Assembly (NCBI GenBank): GCA_011947345.1
Contig: JAAVTG010000583.1
Location: 62,001 to 126,000, forward strand
Reading direction: 5' to 3'
DNA length: 64,000 nucleotides
Origin: Phytophthora quininea
Taxonomy: Eukaryota > Oomycota > Peronosporomycetes > Peronosporales > Peronosporaceae
In this document: positions 45,215 through 55,048 of the stretch, piece by piece
How the letters are laid out: every line of letters begins with the position of its first letter
Numbering within the stretch: the stretch's first letter is position 1
The notes under the pieces: generated by a model
Databases searched by the model: none
The model's input: the letters and a program-made list of their open reading frames with translations, nothing else
Told to the model about the DNA's origin: nothing
Translations under genes and position numbers: made by a program

Positions 45215-45596
45215 ATGCCCCGCGTCGCCACCAAGTTCGACAACGCCGTGCGTTTGCTATTGCCAGCGCAAAATATTGTTTTAGTTTTTACGCCGTGCCA
45301 TTGCAGGAATGCGCCAAGCTGCAGCGCGAGTCGCTCAACTGCCTCATCAGTACGAAAGGCACATGCTTCAGTCTCTGATGTGCACTACTCATTCGATACA
45401 CCGTTTGCTACAGACAATGAAGACAGGAAAGACGTGTGTCAGCCATTCTTCGAGCGGTACAAAAAGTGCCTGAAGGTATCGGTGATGTCAGCTTGATCAT
45501 CATGTGAGTTCATTGCTTTGAGAGTCCGTATCCCTCGCTGTGTAGGACCGTCGCGACCGTGAAATCGCCGAGCGGAAAGCCCGCCTTCGAGGTTAA
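45215..45596 (+). CDS. Twin-CX9C mitochondrial protein, COX23/CHCHD7-like (four exons)
   Basis: A tiny gene built by splicing: exons 45,215-45,247, 45,307-45,349, 45,414-45,475 and 45,546-45,596. The three introns all begin GT and end AG (donors GTGCGT, GTACGA, GTATCG). The sum is 189 nt, 62 residues, with exactly one frame throughout. It gives ECAKLQRESLNC and VCQPFFERYKKC, i.e. two C-x9-C motifs with a short loop, the CHCH fold of mitochondrial intermembrane-space proteins. The loop and flanks resemble COX23/CHCHD7, a factor linked to cytochrome oxidase assembly. The tail is charged (DRRDREIAERKARLRG). The exon model is mine; spliced cDNA would confirm it. Confidence 0.8.
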
Positions 45597-45630
45597 CAAA
45601 ACCCTGTAATACAACGACGTTGGCTAACGG

Positions 45631-46753
45631 TTAAATAGACGGAATCTCCGCGATGCCCGCCTCGGCATCAGTCTCAACGCCGATTTGGTCCATCACGACC
45701 TTGGGTTTCTTCTCCATGCCATCGGCGATTTGGTTCACAGCGTCCATTGCGATACGTTTACGAGTAACCCATCCCGTCTATCCACAACAAGATTTAGCTG
45801 GGTCTGCAAGTGACTAGAGTAATCAAAGACCTACCCGATAGGTCGTAAACTTCTTCTTTAGAGCGTCTTTTTGGCCAGGTGGGATTGGAGGTCGGTCAGG
45901 TCGATCCAATGTTTCAATTTTCTTTTCAAGCGTGGCTGCTTCTTCGTCCAATTGCTTGAGTGCTGCGTCCAGACCGGCGTCTGAAATCTGCGACGTGATA
46001 CTCGACAGTTTGGCCTCTGTGGTCTTCAGCTCTTGCTCCAACGCCCCACAGTCCTCCGTTGCACTTTTAATTTGACTTTCTACAGCCGCGCGCTCTTGTT
46101 CCGACGGCACCGGAAGTTTACTCTGGTTCATGCAGTAAATCTTGGCCTTGCCGTACGTTTTGCTCACCAACTCTTCTCTACAATATAACAAGTTAAGTAA
46201 ATAATGTACAATAAACATAAATATTGTTGCCAACATACTTGATCACGAGGTTGTCCAATATCTTGGTGAGCGACGGCTTGGCAATAGCCCGGTGCATGTT
46301 TTCAAACACATTCAGCAAACTGTACGGCCGGTTGGTCTACAAAAACTAGATTTTAGCATCGTAAAACTATAAAAATTAGCACCATTCTCACCTTGCGCAT
46401 ATAGTCCAGCACTGCTTCTTCCGCTTCCCCAGCGTTCATGGGTTTAGCTGCGGGAGATTTCTTTGCTGTTGTTGGAGGTGTTTTAGTTTTTGACGGAGCT
46501 TTTGAGGCGTCGACGTTTTTACGGATTTCGCCGCTGCCTTTTTGACGTTTAAGCTTGCGCCGGTTGATTTAGCCGCCTCTTTTTTGACGGCCGGCGACGT
46601 CCGCGGCTTCTTGGGCTTGGGCGGCGCTATTTCTTCCACATCGGAGGCGTCTGATTCCACTGCAAAGTCCTCTTCTTCTTCCTCTTCCTCCTCGTCAGGA
46701 GCAAACGCGTCGTCCTCGCTCTCCTCACCCAAAGAGAAGTCCTCGTCGCTCAT
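45631..46753 (-). CDS. HOP2/PSMC3IP-like homologous-pairing protein
   Basis: Meiotic partner of MND1 that stimulates DMC1/RAD51 strand exchange. Four exons: 46,753-46,392, 46,336-46,239, 46,177-45,835 and 45,777-45,631, with GT-AG introns of 54-61 bp. An acidic then Lys-rich N-terminal tail (about 115 residues, absent from animal HOP2) is followed by the winged-helix region (EAVLDYMRKTNRPYSLLNVF, then KTYGKAKIYCMNQ), a coiled coil (residues 190-260) and the C-terminal VTRKRIAMDAVNQIADG ending EIPSI. A 1-nt frameshift in exon 1 near 46,500 lies in an A-rich run. The core is well conserved around it. Confidence 0.85.
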
Positions 46754-46875
46754 TGCAACAGCAGCAAATGCAGTAAATACTAAGATGGGTACAGATTAGC
46801 CACTTTAATAGCACTATTTCCGTTTAAATAGCATCTTTTCACTTGAACAGCAAAAACATTCTTTCGAACATCGCA

Positions 46876-48858
46876 ATGCTGAAGGTGGTGGATGCCGTAC
46901 TTCATGCATCGCTTTCTGGCTAGGAGCCAGACGACGCAGGTCTTAACATCTCCGACTGTTTAATCTCCGACATCCCTTTGGATCGAGCGTGTGCGTTGAC
47001 TCCTGCGGGCTCAGTAAGTCTGCTAGATTTCATCTGGAACAGAGGCCTACGAGACCTCCAAAGCAGTCGGTGGTCGGTCGCCAAGTTGATTCATAGTGAA
47101 CCGAACTATTATCAGTGGGAATTCTCCCAAGCTTTATACCAGGCCATCAAACGAGCGGATATGACAATGTTGCGGTGGCTATTGAACCATTTCTCCGGGT
47201 GTCCGGTGACGACGTACGTTGTGAATGAAGCTGCTCGATGGGGTGCTCTGTGGGCTTTCCAGATGTTGGAGGAAGACTCCAGGCGTGGTGAGATTGACTG
47301 GGGCACTGACCGGGAATACCCAGACTCACCCGTTCGCCGTGCTGCAGAAGGTGGTCACTGGGATCTCTTGTGGTGGCTGGACGCGCGTGTGAATACTAAT
47401 GAGACCAGAGAAGCAGACCAGGTCACGATGACCTGGGCTTTTCTTCATAGTAATTTCGAGCAAGTGAAGAAGCTAGTGGCGATGGGCTTTTCAGCTACAA
47501 TTTTGCCTCTTGGCGAGAACGTCACTGCCGTAGAATGGCGGCGTCGTGCTCCAATATTGCGATATATTCTGGAACGGGTGGGAAATCCCTGGCTGTCAGG
47601 AGTAATTGAAGATGCGGCGAGGTTTGGAGATATCGGATCTTTGGAGTTGATTGCAGCGAAGATGACACGCCAAAACGAATATTTTCCGGCCGAGAGCGCG
47701 TTGACCAGTGCATGCTGGTATGGCCAACTCTCAGTGGTGGAATGGGCGCTTGGAAATGTGCCTTCCGAGCGTTTGCCTCATTTTCTATCGACGGCGATGT
47801 TTGCAGCGGCTGAGCGAGGTAACCTGCGAGTAGTGCAGTGGTTGTACGAGACTTACGGCCGCGACTACAGTAAGGACCTCTTTCGTGAAAAGCAGAGATG
47901 GGAGGACGACTACGATAACGAGCGTGACGCTTTATATGTGATGGATGCTGCAGCGAGTGGTGGGAACCTGGAACTGGTGAAGTTTCTGCATCAAATTGAC
48001 GTATCACTGCGAGATAAAGACCGGAAGAGTGTAAGCGATGATACCTGTCTTCAGGGTCTTAATTGCACAACAGCCGCCATGGATAGTGCTGCTGCTAGTG
48101 GGCATTACGATGTGGTGAAGTGGCTGCATTTCAATCGATCAGAAGGATGCACCAAGGCAGCTATGGACGCAGTAGCAAGTGGAAAGTCTGACAACAGACC
48201 CGTCATTGAAGTATCATCTAACCAGCGACTGGAATTGCTTCAGTGGCTGCATCAGAACCGCATCGAGGGCTGCAGCTCTAACGCTATGGACTCGGCAGCG
48301 TCAAATGGCGACCTGGAAATGTTGCACTGGTTGTAGCAGAATATGGATGTGCAATGTACAATTGGAGCAATGGAGGAAGCAGCTCGTTCAGGTCATTTGG
48401 ATGTAGTGGAATGGATTCACCGAAATTCTTCGGTGGGGTGCTCGTTTGTAGCAATGGCAAATGCAGCTGAGAATGGCCACTTTGAGGTTCTAAAGTGGCT
48501 CCATGCGCATTATCCGGAGGTGGATATGTCTTCAGCATTGGCTGCTGCAGCTGGAAGATCAAGTCTCCGTCACGGACAGCTACGTATGGTGAAATGGATG
48601 ACCAATATCTGCAGTGACGACACTGCCATTATGGTTGCAATCCTCAATGCCATTGAAGCGAGGAATTTTGAAGTGATACTATATCTCCACACGCTGCGAC
48701 CGACGTACGTCGACGAAGATGTGCCGGAGTTATCGCGTGTGTTTGACGGCGAACAGGACGACGGTCTACCAGGATTAGAGCGATTCGACTCTGGATGGAG
48801 GAGAAATACCTGGTGGAAGAACCCGAGCAAACGTAAGAGTACTTCAGCTGGTCAATGA
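46876..48858 (+). pseudogene. Ankyrin-like repeat gene, copy C (two TAG stops)
   Basis: A single frame from MLKVVDAVLHASLSG at 46,876 to 48,858, interrupted only by two in-frame TAG codons: one near 46,921 (after LSG) and one at 48,334-48,336 (HWL*QNMDV). It contains the family N-terminal module (CLISDIPLDRACALTP ... WSVAKLIHSEPNYYQWEFSQ) and about 14 repeats of the form WLHxNRxEGCxxxAMDxAA. The tail has EVILYLHTLRPTYVDEDVPE. Everything else reads cleanly for about 660 codons, so these are point lesions. It is either a very young pseudogene or a gene that tolerates TAG; see findings. Confidence 0.75.
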
Positions 48859-48935
48859 GAATACGTCGGTAACACCTGATGGAATGGTAGCTGATGTGGT
48901 GATGCCCTCGAAGCAGTCTTCGTCTTCGTCTTCGA

Positions 48936-49685
48936 TCAGATAGTTTTCCTTTGCCCACTCCCGAATTCCTCTGCAATCAGTTTTTCTGCTCTGCTCTCGA
49001 GCCAGGCGATCATATTCGCTGCCTCGGGTTCATTGTATTCAAACTGCAGGCTGCGAAGAAAGAGCGCTGCTTCGGAGGATCTGTTCATTGGTGCCCAATG
49101 CATGAGCCTCATCGTGTCGTGTGATGGCCGCTTGGTTGTCAGCCACTTGATCACGCGGATGTGTTGGTAGCTGCCGTCCAGGAAACCTGTAAAGCCGAAA
49201 CGCGTGATTCTAGGGGCTTTATCTCCTTGAATGTCCGGCCGATGAACATGCAGCCACTTCATCACTTCGAGGTGGCCGTGCAGTATTGCGGCTTCCATCG
49301 CCTCGCTCGAACAACCTTCCAAGCGAGGCGATGGAGCCATTCCAAGATGTCAAGATGACCCTGCCCTGCCGCTCGGTCCATCGCTTTCTTCGAGCATCCT
49401 GCAGCAGTGCTTCTAGCAGAAGATGCCCAGCACACTCGTGATCCATCGGAAGTAGTGAGGCTCTGTATGCACCAACTTGACCAGGGTCCAGCGACTATTC
49501 TTCACTTGCGTTCGCCCTCTTGTCCATATGAATCCAACAGACCGAACCAGGTCTTTCGACTCCACTTGTCAGCTTGCTCCAACGTCATGTCTTCCATGAG
49601 GAGGCTTGATAGGATGCGGTTAACATCGTCTCCAGCGTCAGCCGACAGCTTGAAGGCAGCACCAACTCCACCACCTTGAGCATCT
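48936..49685 (-). pseudogene. Ankyrin-like repeat gene, copy D (truncated)
   Basis: Minus strand. The start module is recognisable at 49,685 (MLKVVELVL) but shifts frame within about 15 codons; further module pieces (SRKTWFGLLDSYGQEG, then HTEPHYF-like sequence) follow to about 49,440. The middle repeats are missing, and the remainder (49,340-48,936) is the C-terminal third: EGCSSEAMEAAILHGHLEVMKWLH to EAALFLRSLQFEYNEPEA. A large internal deletion is inferred. It is tail-to-tail with copy C, whose stop is 77 bp away. Confidence 0.65.
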
Positions 49686-49774
49686 CACTACTCGGCGGGC
49701 AGGATTTGGACTGGCAGCATCTTCAAGATGGCGCCAGTTTCTGTATAGGAACAAGATCAGGTTAGTTGGCAAGA

Positions 49775-51684
49775 ATGCTCACGATCGTGGCCGTGGTCCT
49801 TCAAGCGAAGCTGCCGGGCGCCAGCGATGTGGCTCGTATCGTCTCGGACTGTCTGGTAGACGACATTCCGTTGTCTCTGGCGTGTGAGTGGAGCCCCAGT
49901 GGGGACTGTAATCTGCTGGATCTGGTGTGGTCTCGAGGGCTGCGAGACGTTCACAGCGACTGCTGGTCGGTGGCCAAGTTGGTCCACACCGAGCCGCACT
50001 ACTACAGGTGGGAGTTCTCTCAAGCTCTGCTGCCTGCGGTTCGACGTGCCGATCTGGTCAAAGTGCAGTGGCTGTTGGACCACTTTAGGGACTGTCCAGT
50101 GTCGAAGGAGGTGGTGGACGAAGTGACGGAAGGAGGACACTTGTGGCTGCTGCAGTTGCTGGACCAGCACCAAAGTGTCTCGGAGATTGAATGGAGAAGC
50201 TCCAGTGTGACGGAAGCTGCCAGGTTTGGCAATTGGCACCTGGTCCGGTGGCTGGATAAGAAGATTAATTCTGCAGAGACGAGAAAAAAGACAAGGAGAC
50301 TTTACGGTTTGCTGTCGAGACGAGCCACTTGGAGCAAGTCAAGTGGTTGGAGGCCAACGGATTCAAAGTGGATCTGTGTGCACTGAAGGGCGCTGAAAAT
50401 GCGACGCAATGGAGAGATCGAGCACTGATCTTCCGCTTCCTTCTTGAGAAAGGTTATTCCGAGATAATGCAATGTGCCGTGTCGGACGCCGCAATGTTTG
50501 GGGATCTGGAGTTTCTGCAGCGGTTAGCTAGTTCGGAAGACTTGGCAGTAGGGGACTTGATCTCCGCTATGGCATTCGCTAGCGAGAGAGGTCGACTGTC
50601 CGTGATGCAGTGGCTGCTTGAGAGAATTGACGACGAAGAGATTCGCTGGGAGGCCTTGGCCAACGCGATGTTTGCAGCAGCAGGAAGGCTCGAAGTGGTG
50701 CAGTGGCTGTACGACCAGTACGGCCACGACCCGCGCTTTATTGGCATCATACGTCCTCGCTTGACGCTTAACAGCTCGCGCACGCCGATGGATGTGGCAG
50801 CTAGCAAAGGCCACCTCGAGGTTGTTCAGTTCCTGCACCGCATCGATCTGTCAATGCGAAACAAGCGGAAGGAACCAGGTGGAGATGGAGGAGCCAAGTC
50901 TGAAGGGGTTCTGTGCACCACTGGGGCAATCGACGGAGCTGCTGCTGCTGGACATGTGCACGTCGTCAAGTGGCTTCATGCGAATCGGTCCGAAGGATGC
51001 ACGAGCGCAGCGATGGATCGTGTGGCCAAGGGTGCGTTTGATGAAGGTTCGCAGCTTTCTTCAGCGGATCAGCTCGCCTTTCTGGAGTGGTTAAATACCA
51101 ACTACAATGCTGGCTGTACTACCGCCGCTATGGATGCCGCTGCAGCGAATGGAGACTTGAAGATGCTGCAGTGGTTGCAAGCCAACACGAACGCAGAGTG
51201 TACTCACCGAGCCATGACCTCTGCTGCGTCTCAAGGTCGCCTGGACATTATGCAATGGCTGGATGAAAAGCGTCTGGCTAGTTGTTCGCCGCAGACCATG
51301 GAACTAGCCGCTCGCAATGGCCACCTCGAGGTGGTGCAGTGGTTGTATGCCAATCGTCCTAAACTGAGGCGTGCCAGTGTTTTGGCGTATGCCGCTGGGG
51401 GATCGAGTGGCTTTCGACAGAAGTTGCGTCTGGTGAAGTGGCTGTTAAGGCACCGCCCAGGGGCCTCGAGCCTCATCAAAGCCATCAGTTGGGCGGTTTT
51501 CGGCGGCAGCTTTGAGATGATCTTGTTCCTCCACGCGCAGAAGCCCGAGTACAACAATAGCGACGTTCAGACGATCCTGGAAGACTTTGACGCGGAAGAA
51601 GAGCCCCTGACGGAAATCCGCGGCTGGTTTGAAGAGAACTACCCGCTGCTGGACGAGCCCGACGACTTGGAAGCAAGCGATTGA
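49775..51684 (+). CDS. Ankyrin-like repeat protein, copy E
   Basis: The best preserved member of the right-hand cluster, about 635 residues. MLTIVAVVLQAKLPGASD begins the N-terminal module, which runs through PLSLACEWSPSGDCNLLDLV and WSVAKLVHTEPHYYRWEFSQ. About 15 repeats follow, ending RPKLRRASVLAYAAGG and a tail FLHAQKPEYNNSDVQTILED. A 1-nt frameshift sits in an A6 run near 50,287 (ETRKK, then KETLRFAVETSHLEQVKWLE); the flanks are fully in-family, so this is probably an error. The ATG at 49,775 is chosen because the conserved module begins there. Role unknown; protein binding is inferred from the repeat type. Confidence 0.8.
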
Positions 51685-52086
51685 TCATGGATGGAAGGTA
51701 ATTCAAATGAGTTTTGATCGCACGACTCACTACCAGACCAACGAAAACGAACCCGAGCGATGGAGACCAGAACGACGTACAGGAGGGCAGAGTTTGCAAC
51801 CGGAAAGTGATTGAGCGCGACTATGTCATGTTGGAAATGTGTTACTGGAGTAACAGCGGAGATTTACGTATGGAAACTGAATGGAAAGAAACTACCATGC
51901 TTCACGAATTCCGGCTTGTCCTTGAATGAAGCCTTGAACGAGACGCATTGCCCGTGAAAAATTTTACCACAAAAACTCTACTACAAACACGGAAAAGGTT
52001 CACGCCGTTTGTTCTCGTCGCCGTTGGCAGCCAGCAAAGTGTAAAGCTATGTAAACGCCGTCGTCCCGGTCATTCTCGAATTTGGA
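51685..52086. other. Intergenic between ankyrin-like loci E and F
   Basis: About 400 bp with only short frames. The start module that should precede fragment F is not recognisable here, so it has been lost. Confidence 0.45.
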
Positions 52087-52775
52087 ATGTTGAGGTGGCT
52101 ATTGAGCCATTTCTCAGGGTGTCCAGTGACGACGTACGTCGTGAATGAAGCTGGTCGATGGGGTGCTCTCTGGGCTTTACAAATGCTGGAGGAAGACTCC
52201 AGGCGTGGTGAGATTGACTGGGGCACTGACCGGGAATGCCCAGACTCACCTGTTAGACCTGTAAGATGCTGTCCAGCGCGCCGTTCTGCAGAGAATAATC
52301 ACTGGGATCTCTTGTGGTGGCTGGATGAACGTGTGAATACACGGGAGTCAAGGCAGCAGGACACGGTAACGGTCCATTGGGCCTACGTGCACAACAATTT
52401 TGAGCAGGTGAAGAAGTTGATGGCAATGGGTTTTGACATAATTCATGTAACTTTAGTCCCCAAATGCGCGCGCTGCGAAGAGTGGCAGCTTCGTACGTCG
52501 ATAATGCGCTATATTGTTCTACGACTACACGATGCTTGGGCCTCGGAAGCTGTCGAAGATGCAGCGAAGTTTGGAGATCTGGAGGCATTGAGGTGGATGA
52601 TGCCGACGATGCGGAATTGGACAGCCCTTGCTTTACCTCAAGCTTTGCCGCGTTCTTGTGAGAATGATCAGGTACTGGCGGTGGAATGGCTGCTTGATGC
52701 GCCCTGAGTACTCGAACGAAGACGTGACGAGAATGATGCAGAGTCTCTGCGATCCGTTGGGGCCGATGGTGGTTT
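52087..52775 (+). pseudogene. Ankyrin-like repeat gene, fragment F (chimeric)
   Basis: It lacks the N-terminal module and starts within the repeat region (MLRWLLSHFSGCPVTTYVV), very similar to copy C (47,170-47,330). The frame ends at AVEWLLDAP*, exactly where the left arm of inverted repeat II begins (52,695). From there the sequence reads RPEYSNEDVTRMMQSLCD, a C-terminal tail of another paralogue, to a stop near 52,775. The middle about ten repeats are missing. This is a recombination joint between two family members. Confidence 0.75.
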
Positions 52776-52967
52776 GATGAAGGAGAAGTACCCGCTGCAA
52801 GGAAGCACACGTACCGGTACGTAATGTTTGGTGGTGGTGAGTGAGAGCGTTTGATGCACGAGAGATTGTTTTGTTTTTGGCAGGTCAGGAATAAGGTAGC
52901 AATGCTAGCAAAGTGATGTTGATGCCGATAAACTATCTCGTCGTCAAGTTGATCGATGCGTACGCCT

Positions 52968-54932
52968 TTATGACCGTGTACGTCTCGGCGAGTAGTGATC
53001 GTACACCCAGAGTTCGATCGGCATCCCTGGTCCGCGATCATCCCAGAGGTACATCCCATGGATGACTTTCTCCGCGGCTTGGTCCCAGCACTCTGGTTGC
53101 AGTGAGTGAAGAAACAGCGCCACCTCGAACTGTTTAGCGCTGATCGCAGCGATCAGTGCTTCCAGGATTGCCGTCTTGTCTCGACAGATTGAGGTTATCC
53201 ACTGAACCATGCATAGGTGTTTGTTCGGACCTCTGGCGACAGCGACCAATGCTTCAGACATGTCCACGTCAGGAAACGTAGCATGGAGCCACTTCAACAC
53301 TTCAAAATGACCGCCATCAGCAGCGTTGGCCAGTCCTTCGGGTGAAATGCGCACTGGGAAATGACGGTAGACCCACTGGAGAACATCCAAATGGCCTGAC
53401 CGTGCCGCCTCGGTCATTGCTTTGTTTGTACAGTCAACCTTCAAAGTCTGGTGCAACCAACGTAGAATCTTCAGGTCGCCATTACCTGCTGCAGAGTCCA
53501 TGGCATCGGAGCTACAACCCTCGGTGCGATTCAAATGCAACCACCGCAGGAATTCCAGCTTCTTTCTGGGCGGCACCATCGGAATCGTCAACAGTTGAGG
53601 TGGTAGGAAGCATACTACAAAGTGACGGCCATTTGCTACTGCATCCATCGCAGTCTTGGTGCATCCTCGGAGCGATTGAAGTGCAGCCACTTCACCATTT
53701 CGAAATGGCCACGAGCTGCAGCTCCGTCCATTGCGTTTGTCGTGCACGTAAGACCTGGTAGCCGTTTGTCCTCCTCTTCGCCTCGTTGACGTTTGTTTCG
53801 TAGTTCCAAGTCGATAGAGTGGAGGAACTGCATCAACTCGAGGGCATGCTGCAGCGTCCACCACAGTTACGACATCGATCTCGCTAGAAGACACGTGAGA
53901 TCGACGTGGCTGGTCCCGAAAGAGATCTGCGCTGTGGTTACTTCCATACGTGGCATAAAGCCACTTGACTACACGGAAACTCCCGCTCTTGGCTGCTGCA
54001 AACAAACATTGCCATGGTCAAATAACCAGGCAAGTCTCCTCTAGTTGACTGTTTTAGCAGCCACTCCGCTGCTGCAACCTGGTCATACTCACACGCGCTT
54101 TTCAAAGCGGGTTTTATCATACGATAGTACTCCCGGATTCTACTCATGATCCACTGCAACGTCTCCACATCCCCAAACTTGGCAGCATCGACAATGGCAT
54201 CACAAGGCCATTTTGGACAGTTCCGATGCTGTAAAATGTATCGCAGTAATGGAGTGCGAGGCTGCCATTCTTCTGGCGTGGCATCTTCCCCCAGATTAAT
54301 GTCGATGAGCGACGCCCCCAAGGCCACAAACTTCTTGGCCTGCTCGAAATTGTTGTGCTCATAGGCCCACCACAGCGTGTCACTAGAAATCCGGACGTCG
54401 TCCTCTGGATCTCGATGTCCGTACAGCCACCAGAGCAGGCCCCAGTGGCCTCCTTCAGCAGCGTGTACGAGACTTGAATGGTCCCCGTTAATATCCCAGT
54501 CAATGCCCCCACATTTTGGGTCTTCCTCCAACCATTGCAGCGCCCACAGAGCTCCCTGTAGAGCAGCTTGATGCACAGCGTGTTTCGTCACCGAGCACCC
54601 TTCAAAGTGGGTCAGCAGCCACTGCATCAAGTGCGAATCTTCTCGCTTGATGGCCTGGACCAGAGCTTGGGAGAACTCCCACTTAAGTAGTGCGGCTCGC
54701 TGTGAACCAACTTGGCGACCGACTACCGACTGCTTTGGAGGTCTCGTAGGCCTCTGCTCCAGACGAAGTCTAGCAGACTTGACCAACCCATGCAGCTCAA
54801 CTCACACGCTCGATCCAGTAGTATGTCGGCGATCAGGAAGGCAGAGATGGTGGAGGCAGCATCGTCAGGAACTTGGGTCCACAGCTTGTAGCGCAGAACC
54901 AACTCCACGACCACGACCTTCAACGGCAGCAT
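52968..54932 (-). pseudogene. Ankyrin-like repeat gene, copy G (frameshifted)
   Basis: From MLPLKVVVVELVLRYK at 54,932. Module: LIADILLDRACELSCMG ... SLLDFVWSRGLRDLQSS, followed by repeats with LLTHFEGCSVTK and GHWGLLWWLYGHRD. The frame breaks near 54,725 (between the module and WEFSQALVQ), about 54,010 (between MAMF and FAAAKSG), near 53,850 (an extra C against copy H) and near 53,670 (NRSE then GCTKTAMDAVA). The C-terminus is VALFLHSLQPECWDQAAEK, ending at 52,968. The break near 53,670 is shared with copy H; the one near 53,850 is not. It could be intact in the organism if the breaks are errors. Confidence 0.7.
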
Positions 54933-55048
54933 CGCCACTTGTGTGGAACGCTGCAAATTCGGAACTGAGCAGCCGGAGTGTTGCCGTGCCACCTCCGTAA
55001 TGACAAACTAACTGGTGCAATCAGGAAAGACCTTTGTATTGGTGATGC

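Noticed and set aside
46876..48858. TAG reassigned to a sense codon
   Set aside because: Other genes here use TAG as a true stop (for example the Cys-rich genes at 32,780-32,782 and 40,798-40,800), so a code change is not supported.
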